From contig CATKXS010000011.1 in assembly GCA_949841045.1 (NCBI GenBank), forward strand, positions 1-39,752: DNA of 39,752 nucleotides. The letters are read 5' to 3'. This stretch comes from an uncultured Clostridia bacterium (lineage in GTDB: Bacteria > Bacillota > Clostridia > Christensenellales > UBA1242). How positions within the stretch are numbered: position 1 is the stretch's first letter; each line of letters opens with the position of its first letter. Below the pieces are notes generated by a model. It saw nothing but the letters and a program-made list of their open reading frames with translations. It made no database searches and was not told the DNA's origin. The position numbers and the translations under genes are program-made. Of this stretch, positions 27,647 to 36,297 are shown one piece after another.

Positions 27647-28483
27647 TTAATCTTTTACAAAGAATCCAAGACCATAACAGCCTGCGCCAACATGTGAGCC
27701 AACAACGCAACCAATTTCACCAGTTACAATTTCTTGATTTGGGCTTATTTTTGCTTTAACTTTTTCTTTGAGATTATTGACTGCTTTTAGGTTGTCAGAG
27801 TGAGCGAGGTAGAAATATTTATCTTCGTCAATATTTTCAATTTTATCGAGGAGGTATTGGTCTGCTTTGTTTGCGCCCATACATTTTGCAATATTTACAA
27901 CTTTGCCGTCCACAATGCTTACGATTGGTTTTACGTTAAGCATAGAGCCAATGACAGCACTGGTTGAGGTGAGGCGGCCGCTGTGTTTAAGATATTTAAG
28001 GTCGTTGATGACAAATCCGCAACGTATATTTTTTCTTAAACGGTAGAACTCTTCTTTAATCTTTTCAATGTCATGTTCTTTTTCCATGAACTTGCAAAGT
28101 TCAACGATGATTGCTCCTTGAGCAATAGTTGTTGAGGCGCTTTCTTCAATAAAGACATTCTTCATGTAAAGGTTGTCTGCCGCCATTTGAGCTTGAATTT
28201 TGGTTGTGCTCATTTCCATTGAGATGACGATTGTAAAAATAAAGACGTCTTCCTTATTGCAATATTCTTTATAGAACTTTTCAAATTTATATGCGTTTGG
28301 CATGGCAGTTTTGGGAATAAGTCCTGTTTCGTTAAGTTTTTTATAAAATTCACGAGTCTCTAGTCCTTCCTCGTATATTTCCTCACCAAACATGACCTCA
28401 ATCGGAATAATTGATATATCATATTTTTCCATGAATCCTTCTGGAATATCGCATGACGCATCAGCTAAAATTTTAAATTTCAT
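27647..28483 (-). CDS. DegV family protein
   Basis: MKFKILADASCDIP..., SGRLTSTSAVIGSMLNVKPIVSI, VGSHVGAGCYGLGFF; RBS GGAGGG. Confidence 0.95.
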   Translation of the reverse strand: MKFKILADASCDIPEGFMEKYDISIIPIEVMFGEEIYEEGLETREFYKKLNETGLIPKTAMPNAYKFEKFYKEYCNKEDVFIFTIVISMEMSTTKIQAQMAADNLYMKNVFIEESASTTIAQGAIIVELCKFMEKEHDIEKIKEEFYRLRKNIRCGFVINDLKYLKHSGRLTSTSAVIGSMLNVKPIVSIVDGKVVNIAKCMGANKADQYLLDKIENIDEDKYFYLAHSDNLKAVNNLKEKVKAKISPNQEIVTGEIGCVVGSHVGAGCYGLGFFVKD

Positions 28484-28671
28484 TTTCCCTCCATATTTTA
28501 TAAAGTATTGTAACATACAATTTATATTTCTGCAAAATAAAAAGGTCAAATTTTATAAAAAAATACAATTCTTTACAAATATGTCGAATTTTTGTAAAAA
28601 ATCAAAAAATCGTTTTACATTTTGCTCTGTAGTTTGTATAATAAACCTTGAAAATCATAAGAGAGGTTGTT

Positions 28672-29088
28672 ATGAATAATTTGAATGATAGTTTCATTGA
28701 AGAAAGACTTAGCCTTTATCTAATGCTTTTGAAAATCACACCCAATTTAAAAGGCCATGCATTTTTCAAGGAATGTGCAACGAAGATATTAGATGACCCA
28801 ACGTTAAAGTTTAACATACATGATAAGCTATTTAAAAACATAGCTGATATGTTTGATGAAACAATATATATGGTTGCTCGTTCGCTCAGGCATGCGATAG
28901 AGGTGAGCTTGAAAAGAGAGGGGATAAGGGATTTTGAGAGATATACTAAAGTTGAACTTTTTAATCCAAAACCCTCGCCACGCGAACTTCTTTGTATTTT
29001 GGTGGAAAGAGTTATGGTTGAAAATAGTCATATGACCGCAAATTTAGGTGATACTGCAGACCTGTGGAATGATTGTTTAATTTTTTGA
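28672..29088 (+). CDS. Spo0A C-terminal DNA-binding domain protein without receiver domain
   Basis: LLKITPNLKGHAFFKECATKIL...IADMFDETIYMVARSLRHAIEVSLKR resembles Spo0A_C. Confidence 0.75.
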   Translation: MNNLNDSFIEERLSLYLMLLKITPNLKGHAFFKECATKILDDPTLKFNIHDKLFKNIADMFDETIYMVARSLRHAIEVSLKREGIRDFERYTKVELFNPKPSPRELLCILVERVMVENSHMTANLGDTADLWNDCLIF

Positions 29089-29109
29089 AAAAATTTGGCA
29101 AAAACACTT

Positions 29110-29167
29110 GATTTATTTTTTCAAGTGTTTTATAATGAACCCATAAAAGAACACGGCGTTCTTTTAT
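29110..29167 (+). promoter_or_regulatory. lexA promoter with overlapping palindromic operator
   Basis: TTGATT-17-TATAAT followed by ATAAAAGAAC-ACGGC-GTTCTTTTAT (29143-29167). Confidence 0.75.
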
Positions 29168-29181
29168 AAATTGGAGCGAGT

Positions 29182-29778
29182 ATGAAAGTAATAGATGAAA
29201 CATTGCTTGAAAAGATGCTTGATTATATTAAAACTTATCAGATAAGTTATGGTCAGAGTCCAACTTATCGTAATATAATGAAGCATATGTCTTTGAAGAG
29301 TTCGTCCATTGTTTATCGTTATGTCGAGATTCTTTGCGAAAGAGGAATGCTTGATAAAGATGAATTTGGAGGAATTGATATTTCAAGCAATTTAAGCTGT
29401 GATGAGACTATAATTGCCCCTATAGTCGGCACAGTTACTTGCGGTGCTCCAATTTTGGCACAAGAGAATATTGAAGGGATTTTAAAACTGCCATCTTCTA
29501 TTTTTGGAAAGGGAGAAAAGTTTTTGCTTCACGCCGAAGGTGACAGTATGATTGATGCAGGTATACAAAGCGGTGATATGCTTGTTGTAAGAAAGTGTGA
29601 AACGGCTGAAAATGGCCAGATTGTTGTGGCACTTATTGATGATAGTGCGACTGTTAAAACTTTCTACAAGAAAAATGGCTATGTACTATTGCATCCAGAA
29701 AATCCAAAGTATGATGATATAAAAGTAAAAAATGTACAAATTTTAGGTATTGTTGAACATTACATTCACAAAATTTAA
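29182..29778 (+). CDS. lexA: LexA repressor (S24 autopeptidase)
   Basis: N-terminal wHTH (GQSPTYRNIMKHMSLKSSSIVYRYVEIL), Cys-Gly cleavage site VTCGAPI, GDSMIDAGI Ser, VKTFYK Lys. Confidence 0.88.
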   Translation: MKVIDETLLEKMLDYIKTYQISYGQSPTYRNIMKHMSLKSSSIVYRYVEILCERGMLDKDEFGGIDISSNLSCDETIIAPIVGTVTCGAPILAQENIEGILKLPSSIFGKGEKFLLHAEGDSMIDAGIQSGDMLVVRKCETAENGQIVVALIDDSATVKTFYKKNGYVLLHPENPKYDDIKVKNVQILGIVEHYIHKI

Positions 29779-29788
29779 GGAGGCAAAA

Positions 29789-29977
29789 GTGCAGATTAAA
29801 TTGTTTTGTCCTCATTGTGGTAGATGTTTGGGGGAGTGCAACTCCACTGATGAGCATGCAAATTGCAAGGTACTTGTGAATATGCCAGAGAGGAAAAGCA
29901 AAAAGTATTTTATTCATGATATGAAATGTGTAAAATGCAAAAAAGAGATTTTTATTTTAATGGAATTTAAAGATTAA
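29789..29977 (+). CDS. small zinc-ribbon protein
   Basis: CPHCGRC ... CVKCKKE; GTG start with RBS aggagg. Confidence 0.65.
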   Translation: MQIKLFCPHCGRCLGECNSTDEHANCKVLVNMPERKSKKYFIHDMKCVKCKKEIFILMEFKD

Positions 29978-29998
29978 AATTGTCATAATGAAAAAAGC

Positions 29999-30050
29999 GA
30001 GCCTAGCGTTCCAAAAATCATTTAGATTTTTGACGTTAGGCTTTTTTTAA
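29999..30050. terminator. long hairpin terminator-like structure
   Basis: AGCCTAGCGTtccAAAAATCatttaGATTTTTgACGTTAGGCTttttttt. Confidence 0.75.
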
Positions 30051-30147
30051 GCCTTACGCTTAGCGAGCAACCAAATGTTGCACGACTATTGTAAGGAATA
30101 AATAAAATAAAAAAAAATGAACTAGGCAAGGTTGAAAGATAAAAAAA

Positions 30148-30481
30148 CGCTTGACGATAATCGCCAAGCGTAAGGTTCGGGGAACACATAGTAGGTTTAA
30201 TAAAGTGGCTAAGCCACACGATAAACGTCAAGCGTAAGGCTTGTGGTGCCGATGGTGGGAGCCTTTACCCTAAAAATCTAACGATTTTCAGGGGACCCAG
30301 AACCCATGGGTTCGCCTCCCACTTAATGAGAAAAATTTATTTGGAACGAAATAACTTTAAATAAAACAAACGCTTGACGATAAACGCCAAGCGTAAGGCT
30401 TGTGGAACGTAATAAGATTAATAAAGAAAGAAGTTGAACGATAAACGTCAAGCGTAAGGCTTGTGGTGCCGATGGTGGGAG
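30148..30481 (-). repeat. palindromic repeat array downstream of tRNA-Leu with a displaced tRNA-Leu 3' end
   Basis: four copies of (cgcttg)acgataaacg(c/t)caagcgtaaggcttg near 30153, 30218, 30372, 30438; 30218-30261 identical to 30438-30481 (44 bp). Confidence 0.85.
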
Positions 30482-30550
30482 TCGAACCCACATGAAGTTG
30501 CCTCCAACGGATTTTGAGTCCGTCGCGTCTGCCATTCCGCCACATCGGCA
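30464..30550 (-). tRNA. tRNA-Leu (CAA)
   Basis: reverse complement TGCCGATGTGGCGGAATGGCAGACGCGACGGACTCAAAATCCGTTGGAGGCAACTTCATGTGGGTTCGACTCCCACCATCGGCACCA. Confidence 0.96.
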
Positions 30551-30841
30551 TTGCGAGATAATTTTATCACATAAATCATTTCTATGCAACTGTTTTTTGA
30601 AAATTTTTGACGATTTGGTTTGATTTTTTAAAAAAATATTTTCTTGATTAACAATAGAATAAATTCTCATTTTCTATTTCTTTTTATCGAATAAAAAACT
30701 ATATTGTCGCATTTTTTACTTTTTAAAACAAATTTCGACATGAATTTTTGTAAAAATTTAACATTTTTGTAAAAAATTGTCAGTCATCGTTGACTAATGA
30801 TGAAAATAAAAATTATAATCACTTTAAAGCGGGAGGGAAAA

Positions 30842-31336
30842 ATGAAATCTAATGAATGGGCTAAAACTTTATTGCATGTTTACAAATATCTTGATAGGGT
30901 TACTGAAGGTATAGATAAGATGGTTTCGCAAAATGCTTATAATTCTTTTTATACACGTGGGGACAAGCAGGGCGAAAACGGAATAATGGCGGTTGCAGAT
31001 AGAATTATTAATTTAAGTGCAAGAAAGGTGCGTCTTATAAACACAAAGGTTCTTTGTGATAAAGCTCTGCTTGCCATTGATAAACCAAGTGCAAGGCTTT
31101 TAATAGAGCGCTATATGGATAATGATGAAGCAGATATTATTGCTGAAAGGCACGGATTCAATGTTCGTACATATTTTCGTAAGCTTTTTCAAGCTGAGGT
31201 GAGCTTTTGTCAAGCTATGTCAAGAATGGGATTTAATGAAAACAAGTTAAGCGATTATTTGAATCAAGAGAAATGGATAATTGAAGTTTATGAAAAATTT
31301 AAAAATGAAAAAGAGGAGCTTAAAGAAGCTGTTTAG
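30842..31336 (+). CDS. hypothetical protein with sigma-region-4/ArpU-like HTH
   Basis: RLLIERYMDNDEADIIAERHGFNVRTYFRKLFQAE; RBS gggaggg. Confidence 0.55.
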   Translation: MKSNEWAKTLLHVYKYLDRVTEGIDKMVSQNAYNSFYTRGDKQGENGIMAVADRIINLSARKVRLINTKVLCDKALLAIDKPSARLLIERYMDNDEADIIAERHGFNVRTYFRKLFQAEVSFCQAMSRMGFNENKLSDYLNQEKWIIEVYEKFKNEKEELKEAV

Positions 31337-31337
31337 G

Positions 31338-32132
31338 CTAATTTAAGTCTCCTTCATCAAATTCAAAATAATCTTTATTTTTGGCTCTCTTAAATTTTGT
31401 TTTTGGGGAAGTTACCTTCTCTTTTGCGATTGTAGGTCTAATGAGAAGATATAGCACAATAAGGCAAGGAATTGATACGCCGACAATTATAAACCCCATT
31501 GCGACAGAAGTTAGTTCTTTTGCGCTTTGACTTTTAAAGAAAGGGTCTTTGATTATTTCAAAACGTTCATTATTTGTGGCAATTGTGGGAAGTTTATCAC
31601 AAAAGACTGAATATACAAAGCCATAATTTGATGCGTCATAACTATATTTACAGTAAATCCAAATGCTACTTTTATCGGGAATAGCTTCTTGCCCAAGTAT
31701 GGTGCCATAATATGTGACATTATCTGTTAGATAGGGAATAACACATTTTTTATTTTCTTCGTTTAGGCTTGGTGAAGAATATAGCCCCAGTCCTTCTGTT
31801 GCAAATACTCTAAAGTTTGCTTCAACAAAAGGTTGGGTTGGTGTTCCGTCCATAGCGGTTACTTCGGTCTTTTTGACATAGCCATAAACATCTTTGTATA
31901 CGCAATAATAGAAATTGTCATTAGCACTTTCTATAAGCCTAACGAAATAGCTGTTTGGAATTTCAAAAAGCCTTAGCGAGTTTTCGCTTCTTGGTGCAGA
32001 ATAAAGATAAATTCCACTTTGCTCAATTTTGGCATAGATTGAAGAGGAATCAGCGAAAGAAATATTTCCCATAGAAAATGAGAAAGGCATAAACAAAAAT
32101 AAAATGAATAGAGATAGGAATAATTTTTTCAT
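31338..32132 (-). CDS. exported/membrane protein with SH3-like repeats
   Basis: signal peptide ending GNISFA; two SH3-like segments; C-terminal TM. Confidence 0.65.
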   Translation of the reverse strand: MKKLFLSLFILFLFMPFSFSMGNISFADSSSIYAKIEQSGIYLYSAPRSENSLRLFEIPNSYFVRLIESANDNFYYCVYKDVYGYVKKTEVTAMDGTPTQPFVEANFRVFATEGLGLYSSPSLNEENKKCVIPYLTDNVTYYGTILGQEAIPDKSSIWIYCKYSYDASNYGFVYSVFCDKLPTIATNNERFEIIKDPFFKSQSAKELTSVAMGFIIVGVSIPCLIVLYLLIRPTIAKEKVTSPKTKFKRAKNKDYFEFDEGDLN

Positions 32133-32219
32133 GACTTTATTTTAAAATGTTTGATTACCTTTTCGCAAATCAATATTTGTCGAAGAGAGGCTAATATTAT
32201 ACAATTTAGGCAGGTGAGT

Positions 32220-33656
32220 ATGAATGAAAAATTAAAAGAATTGAAACGAAAGTTAAAACTTGTCAATGATGAAATAAAATTAAGGCAAAAAAATGATTAC
32301 CTTTCGAGATATAACACGGGCAAGTTTATACATAAAAAGCAAATTGAATTTCACAAATGTAAAAAGAAAAATAGGTGGGTGTTTGGTGGCAACCGCTCGG
32401 GAAAGACAGAATGTGGTGCGGTTGAAACGGTTTATCTTGCAAGAGGAATTCATCCATATAAAGATAATAAGCCAATATCATGTTGGGTGGTGAGTTTGTC
32501 AAGACAGGTTCAAAGAGATGTCGCTCAAGAGAAGATTCTTCACTATTTAAGACCTGATTGGATTGCAGATATTGTCATGTCAAGCGGAAGAGCGGATAGT
32601 GCTGAGAGCGGAATTATCGACTTTATTTTGGTGAGAAATGTGTTTGGGTCACTTTCAAAAATAGGGTTTAAAAGTTGTGACCAAGGTCGTGAAAAATTTC
32701 AAGGCTCTTCGCTTGATTTTGTTTGGTTTGACGAAGAACCGCCTTTTGATATTTATCAAGAATGCAGAATGAGAGTTTTAGATAGAAAGGGAGAAATCTT
32801 TGGTACTATGACACCGCTTAAAGGTTTGACATGGGTGTACAATGAGATTTATCTAAATACAAATCATGATGATAATGTTTGGCATATTTCAATTGAATGG
32901 GCAGATAATCCTTACCTTGACAAGGGAGAGATTGAAGCGATGACAAAGTCTTTGTCAGAGGAAGAACTCGAAAGTAGGCGATATGGCAAATTTATGCTGT
33001 GCGGGGGACTTGTTTATAATGAATTTGATGAGAGCGTTCATGTAATTGAACCCTTTGATGTGCCAAAAGATTGGTACGATAACATTTCAATTGACCCTGG
33101 TCTTAATAATCCACTTTCAGCGCATTGGTATGCTAAAGATTATGACGGAAACGTCTATGTTATCGCCGAACATTTTGATAAAGGAAAGGACGTTGCATAT
33201 CATGCAAGTCGAATTAAAGCTATTTCAGAAAGGCTTGGTTGGCATTACTATAATGGAAAAATTAGGGCGCTTATTGATAGTGCTGCAATGCAGAGAACAC
33301 TCGCCAGTATAAAAAGTGTAGTCGAGCTCTTTGCTGAGAATGATATTCTTGTCAATCCAAAAGTCAACAAGGACATGTATAGTGGTATTTCAAGAGTTAA
33401 GAGATATTTAAAGGACGGAGAAGGTAAACCTCATCTATTTATATTTAAAAATTGTATAAACATGATTGAAGAAATCAAAGGATACTGGTGGGGAAATGAG
33501 GACCTTCCTATTAAGAAAGATGACCACTGTTTGGATGAATTGAGATATTATCTTATGAGCATAAATCAAAATGAGCGGTTAAAAGAAGAAAAATCGGCTA
33601 TTCAAAGGGAAAAAGAGAGGCTTATTAAAAAACTTGACCGCTCTAGGCGAAAATAA
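32220..33656 (+). CDS. phage-type terminase large subunit
   Basis: VFGGNRSGKT (Walker A), DFVWFDEEPP (Walker B), nuclease acidic motifs SIDPGLNNP, ALIDSAA, DHCLDELRYY. Confidence 0.9.
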   Translation: MNEKLKELKRKLKLVNDEIKLRQKNDYLSRYNTGKFIHKKQIEFHKCKKKNRWVFGGNRSGKTECGAVETVYLARGIHPYKDNKPISCWVVSLSRQVQRDVAQEKILHYLRPDWIADIVMSSGRADSAESGIIDFILVRNVFGSLSKIGFKSCDQGREKFQGSSLDFVWFDEEPPFDIYQECRMRVLDRKGEIFGTMTPLKGLTWVYNEIYLNTNHDDNVWHISIEWADNPYLDKGEIEAMTKSLSEEELESRRYGKFMLCGGLVYNEFDESVHVIEPFDVPKDWYDNISIDPGLNNPLSAHWYAKDYDGNVYVIAEHFDKGKDVAYHASRIKAISERLGWHYYNGKIRALIDSAAMQRTLASIKSVVELFAENDILVNPKVNKDMYSGISRVKRYLKDGEGKPHLFIFKNCINMIEEIKGYWWGNEDLPIKKDDHCLDELRYYLMSINQNERLKEEKSAIQREKERLIKKLDRSRRK

Positions 33657-33806
33657 ATTGGCTATTAATTTAAAATGCCTTGCAATTTGTTTGGAAAAAA
33701 TCAAAATATATGATAAATTTAAATTAAGTATATTTATTATATAAATATTTCATACTATTTTAATAAAGTTTGATTTCTTTGCGGTTACAAAATAAGTGGT
33801 GAGAGA

Positions 33807-36104
33807 ATGAAAAGATTTTTGGTTTTGATTTTTTCTGTAATGATTTTTGCTTTTGGCGGGGTTTGCTTGTCTGTGGGCAATATTTCTTTTGCCCAAGAGG
33901 GTGACAAGGTCTTTAAAATTTCGTCAGCAGAAGAATTTTTGGAAGTTATGACAAATGAAGGTGTCTATGATGACACAAGTGTAAATATTATGCTCACCGA
34001 TAGCTTCGACCTTGCCGAAACAGATTTAACTCCTATCTTTGAGCTTAATGCAAAGTTTAGAGGAAAGTTTGATGGAAATGGTTATACAATTTCTAATATT
34101 AATTTCCCAATGTCTGGGCAGTATGTTGGACTTATCCCACAAGCTAGCGGTGCGGAAATTACAAATGTAAAAATAAGTGGAAATGTAACTTATGGATTTT
34201 CATCAAGTTATGTAGATGAACTTTATTTAGGTGTGCTTGTTGGATATGGCGAAAATGTTACTTTCTCAAAATGTGAATTTGATAACCTCGATGATGAAAA
34301 TCATGAGGATATTGAACTTAAAGTCTATTCAAACTTAAACTTTGGAATGCTTGCTGGGAGACTTAGAAATGACATTGCAGTAAATTCTTCTATTTCAGAT
34401 TGCGTAAATTATTTTAATGCCAATGTTATTTTAAATAAAGATGCCAACGTAAGAGTTGGGGGACTTGTTGGTTATGGCGAAAACCTTTCTATTTTAAATG
34501 TTTTAAATTTTGGAAATGTGACTTTAACAAACAACCTTTCAGATAGTCCTCTTGATAAAGTTTATATTGGTGGTATTGTTGGAGCGGTTAACGGCAGTAA
34601 AACAGCCATTCGTAACGCTTGCTTTGGCGGAAATATTACTGTTCCAAACGCTAGTTCCTCAAATATTATTTATGGTGGAATTTTAGGTGGAGCTATGACT
34701 AGTCTGCCAGCAAGAGCTAACACCAACTTCGTTTATTATTCTGATTTCAATTTGAAGCCAAGCGGAGATGATTTCCTTGTTTTAACTGATAAGGTTGCAA
34801 AGGTGTCAAGCATTAATCGTGAGTTTGTTTCAAACAAAGAAAACTTTGACCCTGCTAATTCATCGTTTGATTTTGAAAAAGTTTGGAGACAGGTGGCTTC
34901 AAGGTCAAGTCTGCATCTTCAAAATTTCCAATTGTTCGACTTTGCATTCAACTCTCTTCTAGATAACGCGCAAATGATTGATAATGCGACTTTCTCAACA
35001 CTTGACCAAAATGAATTAAATAGCCTACAAGTAAAATATAATCAAGAAATTCAAATCCATATTAGCCTTAAAGAAGAGTATTATGGTTATTATATTCTAT
35101 CGCGTGTGCTATTGAATGGAAATGAGCTTTCTTCTGAATTTAAGACAGAAGAGGTTAAAAATAGCGAAAATTTAGTTACTGGCTATGTGGTAACGCTTTT
35201 GGCTAACGCGCAAACAAGCGGTTCCTATTCTTTCTCGGTCACTCCAAAAGCTTATAACTGTGTGATTGCAGTGTCTGACAGAGCTAAGACTAACGGTGAA
35301 GGTGTTATTCGTTTCAATGATGGAGACCCTATTATTGATATGTCTTATCCTTTCTATAACAATAGTAGAGAGCAAAAGATTGTTGCCGAAGGTAAAAGCA
35401 TCTATAGCTTCGATTTTTGGGAGCTTTATTATAGAGACTCAAATGGCAACTTTACATCAAGAGCTACTTTTGAAAATTATCAAGACAGTGGCCTTAGAAT
35501 AAATTTTGGAACAGCACCTTTTGATAGAGAGTTTAAACTTGTTGCAAACTTTACAGACCAAGCGGCGATTGAAGTGTCTTTTGGAAGAATAAATGCAAGC
35601 GTCATTAAGTCAATCTCTTTTGGCGGGGTTGAATATGATGGTATGGCGATTAAGGTATCTCCAAATAGTTCACAATCTCTTGAGCTTGTTGTAAACAAAG
35701 ATTATGTTCTTGATGTTGATGTCTTTGTTGGAGATATTGGAGCTCTTTATGGTGGAAATCCAACTTCTTCACTAATTGTTCGAGACCCAGAAAGTACAGA
35801 CGATAATATTTATAAACTTAATGATGATGGCGATAAGGTTTATAGATTTTCAATCAATATGAGATATATAAAAAATATTGAAGATAACAGCCTAAGACTA
35901 TCTTTCTTGACTCACGAAGACAAAACGGGCGGCGCTAAAAGTTTGTTGTGGCTTTATATAACTCTTCCTATTGTTGTAGTAGTTATTGTAGGTGTGATTG
36001 TATTCATCGTCCTTAGAAGAAGAGGAGGCGGCACCTCTTACAGCAGAACTTCGGGTACGGCAAAGACTAAAACTAAAAAAGAAAATTATAAAGATTTATA
36101 CTAA
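33807..36104 (+). CDS. large surface protein with GLUG-like repeats and C-terminal TM anchor
   Basis: signal peptide ...GNISFAQ; FRGKFDGNGYTISNINF, VGGLVGYGENLS, IGGIVGAVNGSKTAI; TM then LRRRGGG tail. Confidence 0.75.
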   Translation: MKRFLVLIFSVMIFAFGGVCLSVGNISFAQEGDKVFKISSAEEFLEVMTNEGVYDDTSVNIMLTDSFDLAETDLTPIFELNAKFRGKFDGNGYTISNINFPMSGQYVGLIPQASGAEITNVKISGNVTYGFSSSYVDELYLGVLVGYGENVTFSKCEFDNLDDENHEDIELKVYSNLNFGMLAGRLRNDIAVNSSISDCVNYFNANVILNKDANVRVGGLVGYGENLSILNVLNFGNVTLTNNLSDSPLDKVYIGGIVGAVNGSKTAIRNACFGGNITVPNASSSNIIYGGILGGAMTSLPARANTNFVYYSDFNLKPSGDDFLVLTDKVAKVSSINREFVSNKENFDPANSSFDFEKVWRQVASRSSLHLQNFQLFDFAFNSLLDNAQMIDNATFSTLDQNELNSLQVKYNQEIQIHISLKEEYYGYYILSRVLLNGNELSSEFKTEEVKNSENLVTGYVVTLLANAQTSGSYSFSVTPKAYNCVIAVSDRAKTNGEGVIRFNDGDPIIDMSYPFYNNSREQKIVAEGKSIYSFDFWELYYRDSNGNFTSRATFENYQDSGLRINFGTAPFDREFKLVANFTDQAAIEVSFGRINASVIKSISFGGVEYDGMAIKVSPNSSQSLELVVNKDYVLDVDVFVGDIGALYGGNPTSSLIVRDPESTDDNIYKLNDDGDKVYRFSINMRYIKNIEDNSLRLSFLTHEDKTGGAKSLLWLYITLPIVVVVIVGVIVFIVLRRRGGGTSYSRTSGTAKTKTKKENYKDLY

Positions 36105-36174
36105 ATTTTTGTGTAAAAGCTTGAAAGTTTTGAATTTTTCAAGAAATGAATACAATAAAGAGTAAAAAAAATCG

Positions 36175-36235
36175 TTTAATAAGATTTATGTTTTCTTCAA
36201 GATAATTTAATAAGATTTATGTTTTCTTCAAGATA
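36175..36235. repeat. 31-bp tandem duplication
   Basis: tttaataagatttatgttttcttcaagata at 36175-36204 and 36206-36235. Confidence 0.95.
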
Positions 36236-36238
36236 TAA

Positions 36239-36268
36239 AAAAAGCTATAGTTTTCTATAGCTTTTTTT
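36239..36268. terminator. hairpin terminator
   Basis: AAAGCTATAGttttCTATAGCTTTTTTT. Confidence 0.8.
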
Positions 36269-36297
36269 TGGTAATACTTGAGCTGTTTTAGAGAGCT

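Noticed and set aside
30022-30670. ORFs across the tRNA-Leu repeat array
   Set aside because: They translate palindromic repeats and the tRNA gene itself.
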